Part shown: piece after piece, positions 6,175 through 13,582 of the stretch
Layout of the letters: every line of letters starts with the position of its first letter
Numbering within the stretch: position 1 is the stretch's first letter
Assembly: GCA_910585055.1 (NCBI GenBank)
Contig: CAJUBY010000048.1
Location: 1 to 13,582, forward strand
Direction of reading: 5' to 3'
From: an uncultured Christensenella sp.
GTDB taxonomy: Bacteria > Bacillota > Clostridia > Christensenellales > Pumilibacteraceae
DNA: 13,582 nucleotides
Program-made: the position numbers and the translations under genes
The notes under the pieces: model-generated
Told to the model about the DNA's origin: nothing
The model's input: the letters and a program-made list of their open reading frames with translations, nothing else
Databases searched by the model: none

Positions 6175-6356
6175 CGTTGTAGCGACTGCGGTTAGAAGCA
6201 CGGAATATATACATCGTTCCGTATCGTTTTGTGCAAAAGCACAATAAACGAAAAACTTAATAAGGATCGCGTATGTAGAAAGCTGTCGTAATTTTTCGCA
6301 ATGTGATCGTTATAGTCACAAACGGGTAAAAGTGCGGCTAAAAATTTAAAAAAGGC
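6175..6356. other. Intergenic region upstream of glgB promoter
   Basis: No gene is seen. Two small hairpins are present: ACGGAA (6200-6205) with TTCCGT (6217-6222), and CGTTTTGTGC-AAAA-GCACA..AAACG (6225-6250, two-base bulge). A TGTGA/TCACA pair at 6302-6320 has a 9-base spacing that does not fit a CRP site. Any of these might bind a regulator of the glycogen cluster, but nothing in the sequence decides it. Confidence 0.4.
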
Positions 6357-6385
6357 TTGATATTTCATTATGAATGTTGTATAAT
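6357..6385 (+). promoter_or_regulatory. Promoter of the glycogen cluster
   Basis: TTGATA (6357-6362), a 17-bp spacer and TATAAT (6380-6385). The predicted start near 6392 leaves a leader of about 36 nt with GGGGAG (6417-6422) five bases before the glgB ATG. It is the only clear promoter seen ahead of glgB, glgA and glgP. Confidence 0.8.
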
Positions 6386-6427
6386 CGTAAAGGTGAGATA
6401 CCACTATAATACGCATGGGGAGACACT

Positions 6428-8482
6428 ATGGACTTAAAGCTGCTTGACGCATACCATCACGGAGATATGTACGATGCATACAAGTATCTGGGCTGCCATT
6501 TCGACAAAAAAACCGGAGTTGCGACGTTTCGGGTCTGGTCGACGCGTGCCGTTTCCGTATCTGTCATAGGCGACTTCAACAATTGGGATCCCGCTGCCGA
6601 TAAGATGACCAAGATAACCGAATCCGGGATCTGGGAAGCTACGGTATCGGGCGTGAAGCTTTACGACAACTATAAGTTTTATATAGAAAACGGATTTTCT
6701 TACCCCATTTACAAGTGCGATCCGTTTGCATTCCACCGCGAAACATTCGAAGGTACAAACGCAAAAGTAGTGGATATAGGGCAATTCGAATGGACGGACG
6801 CCGAATATTTAAAGAATAAGCGTGATCCGTATTCCGCGCCGATGAGCGTTTACGAAGCGCATATAGGATCATGGCGGCGGTATGCGGACGGAAACACATT
6901 CGATTACCGTAAGTTCGCAGACGAAATGAGCGAATATCTCCAAGAACTGGGTTACACGCATCTCGAGCTTATGGGTATAGCCGAATATCCGTTCGACGGG
7001 TCATGGGGATATCAGGTTACAGGATATTTTGCGCCTACGTCCCGTTACGGCACTCCCGAAGATTTTGCGTATCTTGTGGACAAGATGCATTCGTGCGGAA
7101 TCGCGGTCATACTCGATTGGGTGCCCGGTCATTTCCCCAAAAACGGCGACGGGCTTTACGAGTTTGACGGCGGACCGCTCTACGAGCATTCCGATCCGCT
7201 TAAAATGGAACATAAAGAATGGGGCACGCGTTGCTTCGATTACGGCAGAAACGAGGTGCGAAATTTCCTTATTTCAAACGCGTTTTATTGGATGGACATG
7301 TATCATGTGGACGGTCTGCGCGTGGACGCGGTAGCGAGTATGCTGTATCTCGATTACGGCAGATACGAATGGCGTCCCAATATCTACGGCGGCAACGAAA
7401 ATCTGGAAGCCGTCGACTTTTTGCGCAGGCTAAATACCGCTGTTTTCGCAAAACATCCCAAAGCGCTTATGATCGCGGAAGAATCCACGGCGTGGGGCGG
7501 AGTTTCGCGCCCCGTCGATATGGGCGGCTTGGGCTTTAACTTTAAGTGGAACATGGGCTGGATGAACGATACGCTGTCGTACATCAAGGTCGACCCTGTT
7601 TTCCGTAAGTATCATCACAATACGGTCACGTTTTCCATGATATACGCGTTTACCGAAAACTTTATACTGCCGATATCGCACGACGAAGTAGTTTACGGCA
7701 AGGGATCGCTTATAAACAAGATGCCGGGCGATTACGATATGAAGTTTGCCGGGGTAAGAAATTTTTTGACGTATATGTATTCGCACCCCGGCAAAAAATT
7801 GCTGTTCATGGGCGCGGAACTCGGTCAGTTTAACGAGTGGAATTTCGCAAAGGAGCTGGATTGGAATATTTTGGAATATCCGGCGCATGACGATCTTAAA
7901 AAGTTCGTTTCGGCTCTTAACGGCATATATAAGGATTATCCGGCTATGCATCAGATCGATTACGATTGGAAAGGGTTCGAATGGCTGGTGTCCGACGATT
8001 ATCTGCAGAACATATTGGTCTACGAACGCCGCGATAAAGACGATAACCGTATGGTCGCCGTTATCAACTTTTCGCCGGTGCCGCACGATGCGTACCGATT
8101 CGGCGCGCACGAAGGCGAATACACGGAGCTTCTGCGTACGCAGATCTACAAATGGGATAGGTCCGGCAACACATACAAGACCGAGAATATCGCGTCGCAC
8201 GGCAAGGAAAATTCGCTGTGTATAGACGTGCCGCCCATGGGCGGAATATTGCTGTACTGTCCGGCTGCAAAACCCAAAGAGACCGTGGTCAAAGCGGACG
8301 GCGCTGACGATACGGCTAAAGCAAAAAAGCCTGCCGTTAAAAAGACGGGGAAAAACGTCGGATCCGCAGCGACGAAGCCTGCGGCCGAAAAAAAGGCGGC
8401 AGGGTCTTCCGCAAAAAGATCCGCTGCGGGCGTCGGGCTTTCGGCAAAGAAACCTGCCGCGAAAAAGAAATCCAAACAGTAA
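6428..8482 (+). CDS. glgB: 1,4-alpha-glucan (glycogen) branching enzyme with Lys/Ala/Pro-rich tail
   Basis: Cuts alpha-1,4 chains and re-attaches them through alpha-1,6 bonds to create glycogen branches (GH13). An N-terminal CBM48-type beta-sandwich (about residues 17-115, with VIGDFNNWD) is followed by the (beta/alpha)8 catalytic domain. Conserved regions: ILDWVPGHFP (228-237), GLRVDAVASMLYLDYGR (296-312) with nucleophile Asp300, IAEEST (349-354) with acid/base Glu351, and SHDEVVYGKGS (417-427) with Asp419. A C-terminal beta domain ends near residue 612. The protein then runs on for about 70 residues of Lys, Ala, Pro, Ser and Gly with repeated KKPA-like units and no predicted fold, resembling histone H1 tails. 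This is not part of the usual enzyme. The frame is uninterrupted through the tail to TAA 8480-8482. glgA follows after 90 bases with no terminator, so co-transcription is likely. Confidence 0.96.
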   Translation: MDLKLLDAYHHGDMYDAYKYLGCHFDKKTGVATFRVWSTRAVSVSVIGDFNNWDPAADKMTKITESGIWEATVSGVKLYDNYKFYIENGFSYPIYKCDPFAFHRETFEGTNAKVVDIGQFEWTDAEYLKNKRDPYSAPMSVYEAHIGSWRRYADGNTFDYRKFADEMSEYLQELGYTHLELMGIAEYPFDGSWGYQVTGYFAPTSRYGTPEDFAYLVDKMHSCGIAVILDWVPGHFPKNGDGLYEFDGGPLYEHSDPLKMEHKEWGTRCFDYGRNEVRNFLISNAFYWMDMYHVDGLRVDAVASMLYLDYGRYEWRPNIYGGNENLEAVDFLRRLNTAVFAKHPKALMIAEESTAWGGVSRPVDMGGLGFNFKWNMGWMNDTLSYIKVDPVFRKYHHNTVTFSMIYAFTENFILPISHDEVVYGKGSLINKMPGDYDMKFAGVRNFLTYMYSHPGKKLLFMGAELGQFNEWNFAKELDWNILEYPAHDDLKKFVSALNGIYKDYPAMHQIDYDWKGFEWLVSDDYLQNILVYERRDKDDNRMVAVINFSPVPHDAYRFGAHEGEYTELLRTQIYKWDRSGNTYKTENIASHGKENSLCIDVPPMGGILLYCPAAKPKETVVKADGADDTAKAKKPAVKKTGKNVGSAATKPAAEKKAAGSSAKRSAAGVGLSAKKPAAKKKSKQ

Positions 8483-8572
8483 TATCCGTTTAACGGGAAA
8501 GCCGACACACTGCCTTATTAAAGCCTTGCTACGTCGCATCATTGTCTCGGCAAAAGTAAAGGAGAGAGATCT

Positions 8573-10036
8573 ATGGCAAAAGCAAAGATACACAACGTAT
8601 TGTTCGTAACAACGGAGGCCGATCCGTTTGCGTCTACAGGCGGAATAGGCGAAATATGTTCGAGTCTGCCGCGCGCGCTCAACAAAACGAAAAAAACCGA
8701 CGCGCGCGTGATGATGCCGCTGTACGAGGACGTCGCGTGCAGATATAAACACAAAATGACGTTTATCTGTAATATAACCGTCGGGCTGTCTTGGCGTAAT
8801 CAATACTGCGGACTTTACCGCATGGAATACGAGGGCGTAATATATTATTTCGTTGATAACGAATATTATTTCAAACGTAGGACACTGTACGGTTTTTACG
8901 ATGATGCGGAAAGGTTCGCGTTTTTTTCCAAAGCCGCGTTGGAACTGTTGCCGTATCTCGATTTCAAACCGGAGATACTGCAGTCAAACGACCATTTGAC
9001 CGCGCTTGTGCCGATCTATTTTACGCTCGAGTATAAAAACAGACACGGTTATGAGCGTATAAAGAACGTATTTACCATTCACAACATAAATTATCAGGGT
9101 GTATATCCTATGATCATTGCAGGCGATGTTTTCGGATTCTCGGAAGATCAGCTGCGTTTGGTCGAATACAACGACAGGATAAATCTTGTAAAGGGCGCCG
9201 TCGTAGCAAGCGACAAGATAGTGACCATGTCGCCGCAGTACGCGCGCGAGATACGCTTGCCCGAATACTCGGGCGGACTTGACGGAATTCTTATAGAAAA
9301 CCGCGGCAAGATAGTGGGTATACTCAACGGTATCGACGCAGATGAATTCGATCCGGCTAAGTGCGGTTCGCTGTTTGCCAACTACGACGCGGAAAGCTTC
9401 GACGAAAAAAAGCGCAACAAAATAGAACTTCAACGTATGCTTTCGCTGCCCGAAGATCCTAATGTACCCGTAGTTTGCATGATAGCTCACATGACGCCCG
9501 GCAACGGTTACGACCTGCTGCGCAAGTCTATAAACAAGGTCAGCCCGGAAGGGAATATACTCGATACGAATATGCAGCTCATAATTTTAGGACAGGGCGA
9601 CGCCGATATCGAGGGCTTTTTGTCTCACGTTCAAAACATGTACAGCCGTAGAGTGCGAGCGCTTATCACTTATAACAAGGACCTTGCAAAAAAGGTTCTT
9701 GCAGGCGCGGATATGTGTCTTATGCCGCCGCGTACGGAGCCGTGCGGTCTTACGCAAATGTACGCTTGTCGGCTGGGTACCGTGCCTATAGTACGGGCTA
9801 CGGGCGGACTTATCGATTCCATAGTCGATTGCGGAAAAGGCGATGTCGGCAACGGTTTCGTATTCGAAGAATACGATTCGGACGTTATGGATAAAACCAT
9901 TACGCGCGCTGTGTCGATGTATTATTATCATAAAGACGAGTGGACGGCGTTGTGTAAACGCTGTATGGCGTGCGATTTTTCGTGGGGCAAAGCCGCGCTC
10001 GAATATAATGTATTGTACCGTGTTCTTGCCGCATAA
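8573..10036 (+). CDS. glgA: GT5 glycogen synthase homologue with altered donor-site residues
   Basis: By family it elongates alpha-1,4-glucan from ADP-glucose in the cytosol. The 487-residue length and GT-B layout are normal: N-terminal VLFVTTEADPF, FTIHNINYQGVY (167-178), MSPQYAREIRLPEYSGGLDGIL (219-240), NGIDADEFDP (252-261) and PPRTEPCGLTQMYACRLGTVP (385-405) with the conserved Glu389. Several positions known to hold the nucleotide-sugar phosphates are changed. The KTGGL-type loop reads STGGI (Ser21 for E. coli Lys15). The SRLTxQKG-type segment reads AHMTPGNG, putting His306 for Arg300 and Asn311 for Lys305. HAHDWHT is replaced by QSNDHLT (137-143). The fold is kept but the donor chemistry may not be, so it could be a divergent, regulatory or inactive paralogue. 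AAGGAGAG precedes ATG 8573. It lies between glgB and glgP. Confidence 0.9.
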   Translation: MAKAKIHNVLFVTTEADPFASTGGIGEICSSLPRALNKTKKTDARVMMPLYEDVACRYKHKMTFICNITVGLSWRNQYCGLYRMEYEGVIYYFVDNEYYFKRRTLYGFYDDAERFAFFSKAALELLPYLDFKPEILQSNDHLTALVPIYFTLEYKNRHGYERIKNVFTIHNINYQGVYPMIIAGDVFGFSEDQLRLVEYNDRINLVKGAVVASDKIVTMSPQYAREIRLPEYSGGLDGILIENRGKIVGILNGIDADEFDPAKCGSLFANYDAESFDEKKRNKIELQRMLSLPEDPNVPVVCMIAHMTPGNGYDLLRKSINKVSPEGNILDTNMQLIILGQGDADIEGFLSHVQNMYSRRVRALITYNKDLAKKVLAGADMCLMPPRTEPCGLTQMYACRLGTVPIVRATGGLIDSIVDCGKGDVGNGFVFEEYDSDVMDKTITRAVSMYYYHKDEWTALCKRCMACDFSWGKAALEYNVLYRVLAA

Positions 10037-10106
10037 CGAAAATATTTCGGCATTGCATACTTATTTTAACACCTGAAAAAATATATTTTTCGGAAACGGA
10101 GGACGT

Positions 10107-12536
10107 ATGAATAAAACAACCAATGAAGTGCAGGAGCTTATTCTCGATAAGCTTGCGCGTTACTTTGCCATCACACCCGAGCGTGCGAACGAAGATCAGA
10201 TGTACAAGGCGATAGCGCTTGTAGTCCGCGATCTGCTGTTGCAGAAAAAACAGGAGAACAATGCGCGTATCGCGGAAGGCAAATATAAAAGAGTATACTA
10301 CATTTGCATGGAGTTCCTTATCGGCAGATCGCTTAAAAACAATCTGTTCAATCTCGGACTTACCGATCAGTTTGATAAATGTCTTAAAAATCTTAATTTT
10401 TCGTTGGATTCGATTTTCGAGCGCGAGTCCGATGCCGGTTTGGGCAACGGCGGCCTCGGAAGATTGGCGTCGTGCTTTATGGACAGTCTCGCAACGCTCA
10501 ATTATCCGGCGATGGGTTTTACCATAAGGTATCAATACGGACTGTTCCGTCAGCGCATAGTAGACAACCAGCAGGTCGAACTTCCGGATATGTGGTTGCC
10601 GAGCGGCGAAGTGTGGATGATGCCGCGTTCGGATAAGCGGTTTACCGTCAATCTCGGCGGAAGGGTGGAGGAGTACGAGGAAAACGGCAGGATGCAGGTC
10701 CGCTACGTGGACGGGGAAAGCGTGGACGCGCTCGCGTACGACGTTATGATTTCCGGTTACGGCGACAATGCCGGCGTAAGCGTTCTTCGGCTGTGGTCCG
10801 CAACGTCGTCCATGCAGTTCGACATGCGTTCGTTCTCGCAGGGCGATTACGAAAAAGCTATGCAGCGCGAAAACGAAGCGGAGCTTATTTCCAAAGTGCT
10901 TTACCCGTCGGACGATCACAGTCAGGGCAAACAGCTGCGCCTGCAGCAGGAATATTTCCTGGTATCCGCATCGTTGCAGAGCATAATCAAAGATCATTTG
11001 CGTCTTTACAAAAGCGTTAAAAACCTGCCCGACAAAGCCGTTATCCACGCAAACGATACTCACCCTGCGCTTGCAATACCGGAGCTTATGCGTCTGTTGA
11101 TGGATGAACACGGATTGTCGTGGGACGAAGCGTGGGATATAACTGTACGTACAGTAAATTATACCAATCACACGGTCATGGCGGAAGCGCTCGAAAAATG
11201 GGATGAAAACACGTTCCGTACGGTCCTACCGCGTATCTACGCTATCGTGTGCGAGATAAACCGCAGATTTACGGCGTCGCTCGAGAGCAGACAGACAGAA
11301 GGCCGCAAGATCGACGCTATGCGTATCATTAACAATAATCAGATAAAAATGGCCAATCTGTGCGTAGTCGGTTCGGAAAAGGTCAACGGCGTATCGGCTT
11401 TGCACAGCGAAATAATAAAGGATACAATATTCAGCGAGTTCAACGAAATATATCCCGACAAATTTACCAACGTCACCAACGGAATAACACACCGCCGCTG
11501 GCTTATACAATCCAATCCGCGATTATCCGCATTAATCGGCGAATTGATCGGAACGGATTTTTACACGAAACCCGAAACGCTGTCCGGACTGAATAAGTTT
11601 ACGCGCGATAAATCGGTACTGGACAGGATAGGCGAGATAAAACAGGCAAACAAAAAGGACTATGCCGATTATATCAAAAAGACGACCGGCTTTAAACTGA
11701 ATCCCGAATCGCGGTTCGACACGCAGATCAAACGTCTGCACGAATATAAGCGCCAGTTGCTCAACGTACTTAAGATAGTGCATTATTATCTCGGTCTTGC
11801 CGACGATCCGCAAAAGAACGTCGCGCCGCAGACTTTTATATTCGGCGCCAAAGCGGCAGGCAGTTATATGCACGCAAAACGCATAATACAGCTTATAAAC
11901 TGTCTGTCACGCGAGATCCAGAAAGATCCCAAGATAAAACAGAAACTCGATGTAATGTTTGTGGAAAACTACAACGTTACTCAAGCCGAACACCTTATCC
12001 CGGCATCGGAAGTCAGCGAACAGATCTCGCTCGCAGGCAAAGAGGCGTCCGGTACTTCCAATATGAAGTTTATGATAAACGGCGCCGTTACTCTGGGCAC
12101 TCTGGACGGCGCCAACGTCGAGATAGGCGAACGTGTCGGCGACGAAAACATATTTATTTTCGGGCTGAAGACCGAAGAAGTCGAGCGTGCGTGGCGCGGA
12201 GGATATAATTCGTCCACGATCTACACTCACAACGACGAGATCAAACGAGTGGTCGACAGACTGCGTATCGGGTTCGACGGCGAAAGTTTTTCGGATATAG
12301 CCGATTATCTAATAGCCGGAAGTTATCAGGTCGCCGATCCTTATATGTGCTTGCTCGATTTCGACGATTACGTTAAAGCGGCGGATAACATGGGCAAGGC
12401 TTACGCCGATAAAGATAAATGGAATAAGATGGCGCTTGTCAATATAGCGCAGTCGGGCATATTCTCGTCCGACCGATCCATAAACGATTATGCGAAAAAT
12501 ATTTGGGGACTTAAAAAAGTAAAACGTCCGCAATAA
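10107..12536 (+). CDS. glgP: Glycogen/maltodextrin phosphorylase (GT35)
   Basis: Releases glucose-1-phosphate from alpha-1,4-glucan ends using inorganic phosphate and pyridoxal phosphate, in the cytosol. Its 809 residues match bacterial phosphorylases. Motifs: YYICMEFLIGRSL (64-76), ESDAGLGNGGLGRLASCF (107-124), HANDTHPALAIPEL (314-327), TNVTNGITHRRWL (454-466), FDTQIKRLHEYKRQ (537-550) and GKEASGTSNMKFMINGA (644-660) with the PLP lysine Lys654, followed by TLGTLDGANVEI (662-673). No key residue appears to be lost. GGAGGA (10098-10103) precedes ATG 10107. The 70-base gap after glgA contains only AT-rich stem-loops (for example GAAAAA-ATATA-TTTTTC, 10075-10091) and no clear terminator. Position after glgB and glgA pairs storage synthesis with mobilisation. 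Confidence 0.97.
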   Translation: MNKTTNEVQELILDKLARYFAITPERANEDQMYKAIALVVRDLLLQKKQENNARIAEGKYKRVYYICMEFLIGRSLKNNLFNLGLTDQFDKCLKNLNFSLDSIFERESDAGLGNGGLGRLASCFMDSLATLNYPAMGFTIRYQYGLFRQRIVDNQQVELPDMWLPSGEVWMMPRSDKRFTVNLGGRVEEYEENGRMQVRYVDGESVDALAYDVMISGYGDNAGVSVLRLWSATSSMQFDMRSFSQGDYEKAMQRENEAELISKVLYPSDDHSQGKQLRLQQEYFLVSASLQSIIKDHLRLYKSVKNLPDKAVIHANDTHPALAIPELMRLLMDEHGLSWDEAWDITVRTVNYTNHTVMAEALEKWDENTFRTVLPRIYAIVCEINRRFTASLESRQTEGRKIDAMRIINNNQIKMANLCVVGSEKVNGVSALHSEIIKDTIFSEFNEIYPDKFTNVTNGITHRRWLIQSNPRLSALIGELIGTDFYTKPETLSGLNKFTRDKSVLDRIGEIKQANKKDYADYIKKTTGFKLNPESRFDTQIKRLHEYKRQLLNVLKIVHYYLGLADDPQKNVAPQTFIFGAKAAGSYMHAKRIIQLINCLSREIQKDPKIKQKLDVMFVENYNVTQAEHLIPASEVSEQISLAGKEASGTSNMKFMINGAVTLGTLDGANVEIGERVGDENIFIFGLKTEEVERAWRGGYNSSTIYTHNDEIKRVVDRLRIGFDGESFSDIADYLIAGSYQVADPYMCLLDFDDYVKAADNMGKAYADKDKWNKMALVNIAQSGIFSSDRSINDYAKNIWGLKKVKRPQ

Positions 12537-12556
12537 TCATGTGCTCGATAACAGAT

Positions 12557-12580
12557 CGCGGTCGGATATTTCCGACCGCG
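12557..12580 (+). terminator. Stem-loop between glgP and the GH13 gene
   Basis: CGCGGTCGGA (12557-12566), loop TATT and TCCGACCGCG (12571-12580) form a perfect 10-bp GC-rich stem. It is followed by GTTTAGTAAAAG, too poor in T for a strong intrinsic terminator. It may be a partial terminator that lowers GH13 expression relative to glgP, or an mRNA-stabilising end. Confidence 0.5.
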
Positions 12581-12617
12581 GTTTAGTAAAAGATTACCGA
12601 TAAGGAGTGGAGTTACT

Positions 12618-13582
12618 ATGACAAAAACCGTATCTTTTTTCCCGAACTGTAAAAAGTGCAAAAAACCGCTCGGCGCAGCGGCGGTGAACGAACAGGTCGA
12701 ACTGACTTTAAAGTTTACCAGACCGCAAAATCCGTCCGAAGTGTTTTTGGTCCTAACGAAAGACGGGGAAGATCCCGTTCGTTACGCTATGCGTTTGGTC
12801 GGGGACGAGGAAGGCGAATATACATATACGCTTGCCGTAAAGATAACAACGCCCGGGCTGTATTTCTATCATTTCGATATTCAGAACGAGGAACAGGTGT
12901 ACAGAGTGGGGAGCGATGTCGACCTAAACGCGCTTCTCGGTAAGGGCGGCGATTGGCAGCTTACCGTCACTTCCGACGTATACAGACCGTCCGTAACGGA
13001 CGGCGGTGTTATCTACGAGATAATGCCCGATCGGTTTTTTATAGGCGGCGAACGTAACGCGACCAAACCGTACGCGGTGTACCGCGACGATTGGGGCGGC
13101 GTTCCCGAATACCGTCCCGACGGCGACGGAAAGATATCCAACGTAGACTTTTTCGGCGGAAATCTGAAAGGCATAACCAAAAAACTTACATACCTGAAAA
13201 ATCTCGGCGTTACTCATATTTATCTTACTCCGATATTCGAGGCGCATTCAAACCATAAATACGATCCCGGTAACTACATGCGCGTCGATCCCGATTTCGG
13301 TACTATAGACGACCTTAAGGATCTTATCAAAAAAGCAGGCAAACGCGGTATAGGCATAATTCTAGACGGCGTGTTTTCGCATACCGGCGACGACAGTATA
13401 TACTTCAACAAATACGGCAATTACGACAGCGTGGGTGCTTATTCGTCGGTCAAATCGCCCTATTATCCGTGGTACAAATTCAGGAATTGGAACAATGACT
13501 ACGAGTGCCGGTACAATATAGACATAATGCCGAGTACCGACGACGCCGATCCGATGTTCGACGAGTTTATAACTGGACACGA
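12618..13582 (+). CDS. GH13 alpha-glucan hydrolase (pullulanase/neopullulanase-like), 3' truncated by window edge
   Basis: An open frame from ATG 12618 (AAGGAG at 12602-12607) to the window end, 321 complete codons. It is probably a cytoplasmic maltodextrin-hydrolysing or debranching enzyme, since no signal peptide is seen. Residues about 22-125 look like an N-terminal beta-sandwich starch-binding domain (CBM34-like placement). The GH13 barrel starts at VIYEIMPDRFF (131-141). GGNLKGITKKLTYLKNLGVTHIYLTPIF (180-207) and SNHKYDPGNYMRVDPDFG (211-228) are standard, and GIIL-DGVFSHTG (246-257) is conserved region I. The nucleophile and acid/base regions lie beyond the edge, so activity cannot be judged. 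The N-terminus has CKKC (11-14), an unusual cysteine pair. Specificity within GH13 is uncertain; pullulanase, neopullulanase or amylase are all possible. It probably belongs to the glycogen/maltodextrin cluster. Confidence 0.9.
   Translation, partial: MTKTVSFFPNCKKCKKPLGAAAVNEQVELTLKFTRPQNPSEVFLVLTKDGEDPVRYAMRLVGDEEGEYTYTLAVKITTPGLYFYHFDIQNEEQVYRVGSDVDLNALLGKGGDWQLTVTSDVYRPSVTDGGVIYEIMPDRFFIGGERNATKPYAVYRDDWGGVPEYRPDGDGKISNVDFFGGNLKGITKKLTYLKNLGVTHIYLTPIFEAHSNHKYDPGNYMRVDPDFGTIDDLKDLIKKAGKRGIGIILDGVFSHTGDDSIYFNKYGNYDSVGAYSSVKSPYYPWYKFRNWNNDYECRYNIDIMPSTDDADPMFDEFITGH

Noticed and set aside
6302..6320. TGTGA...TCACA resembling a CRP site upstream of glgB
   Set aside because: The half-sites are 9 bases apart instead of 6, and a CRP-type catabolite system is not expected in Clostridia.
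7430..8803. 457-codon open frame on the - strand opposite glgB
   Set aside because: It is fully antisense to glgB and the start of glgA, whose motifs are unmistakable. Its product is Arg/Phe/His-rich with no recognisable domain.
9900..11171. 423-codon open frame on the - strand opposite glgP
   Set aside because: Shadow of the phosphorylase reading frame; no domain and no ribosome-binding site.
1..13582. tRNA, rRNA, CRISPR array, insertion sequence, toxin-antitoxin or phage-defence genes
   Set aside because: No cloverleaf, repeat-spacer pattern, transposase or defence-type domain was seen on either strand; the XRE gene's partner is a two-helix membrane protein without toxin hallmarks.

Overview
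The window looks like a chromosomal segment from an uncultured, probably gut-associated, Clostridia-type Firmicute (Bacillota). The clues are AAGGAG/GGAGG ribosome-binding sites, consensus sigma-A promoters (several with exact 17-bp spacers), an ApeA-type M18 aminopeptidase, a PbuG/AzgA-like purine permease next to hpt, and a bacterial glycogen gene cluster. The taxonomic call is an inference from style and gene content.

Layout. 1-200: hairpins and a compact transcription unit (extended -10 promoter, about 100 nt, long terminator hairpin) that looks like a small RNA or a leader/attenuator. 199-985: no convincing protein gene; about 75% purine on the + strand between 361 and 780, with several short helices. 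908-1178: a promoter and a possible 58-codon small gene. 1201-1244: an inverted repeat between that small ORF and a convergent gene. 1240-1992: a divergent pair, an XRE-type HTH repressor (-) and a two-helix membrane protein (+), separated by two tandem operators embedded in a consensus promoter. 2129-3580: apeA on the - strand with its terminator and promoter. 3733-6097: purine-salvage unit, hpt then an NCS2 permease whose N-terminal tail carries an in-frame TAA. 6098-6427: terminator hairpins and the promoter of the glycogen cluster. 6428-13582: glgB, glgA, glgP and the 5' part of a GH13 alpha-glucan hydrolase, all on the + strand, running off the right edge.

How the genes work together. 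hpt and the permease form a purine import and salvage pair. GlgB (branching), GlgA (chain elongation), GlgP (phosphorolysis) and the GH13 enzyme (probable debranching or maltodextrin hydrolysis) form a storage-polysaccharide synthesis and turnover cluster. No ADP-glucose pyrophosphorylase (glgC/glgD) is present in the window.

Points most worth a second look: the GlgA homologue lacks three basic residues of the ADP-glucose site; GlgB has a histone-like Lys/Ala/Pro tail; the permease has a premature stop; the XRE pair has an unusually clean operator/promoter arrangement and a probable leaderless repressor mRNA; and the left end holds a candidate small RNA/attenuator followed by an unexplained purine-rich tract. 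I found no tRNA, rRNA, CRISPR array, insertion sequence or obvious new multi-gene system.
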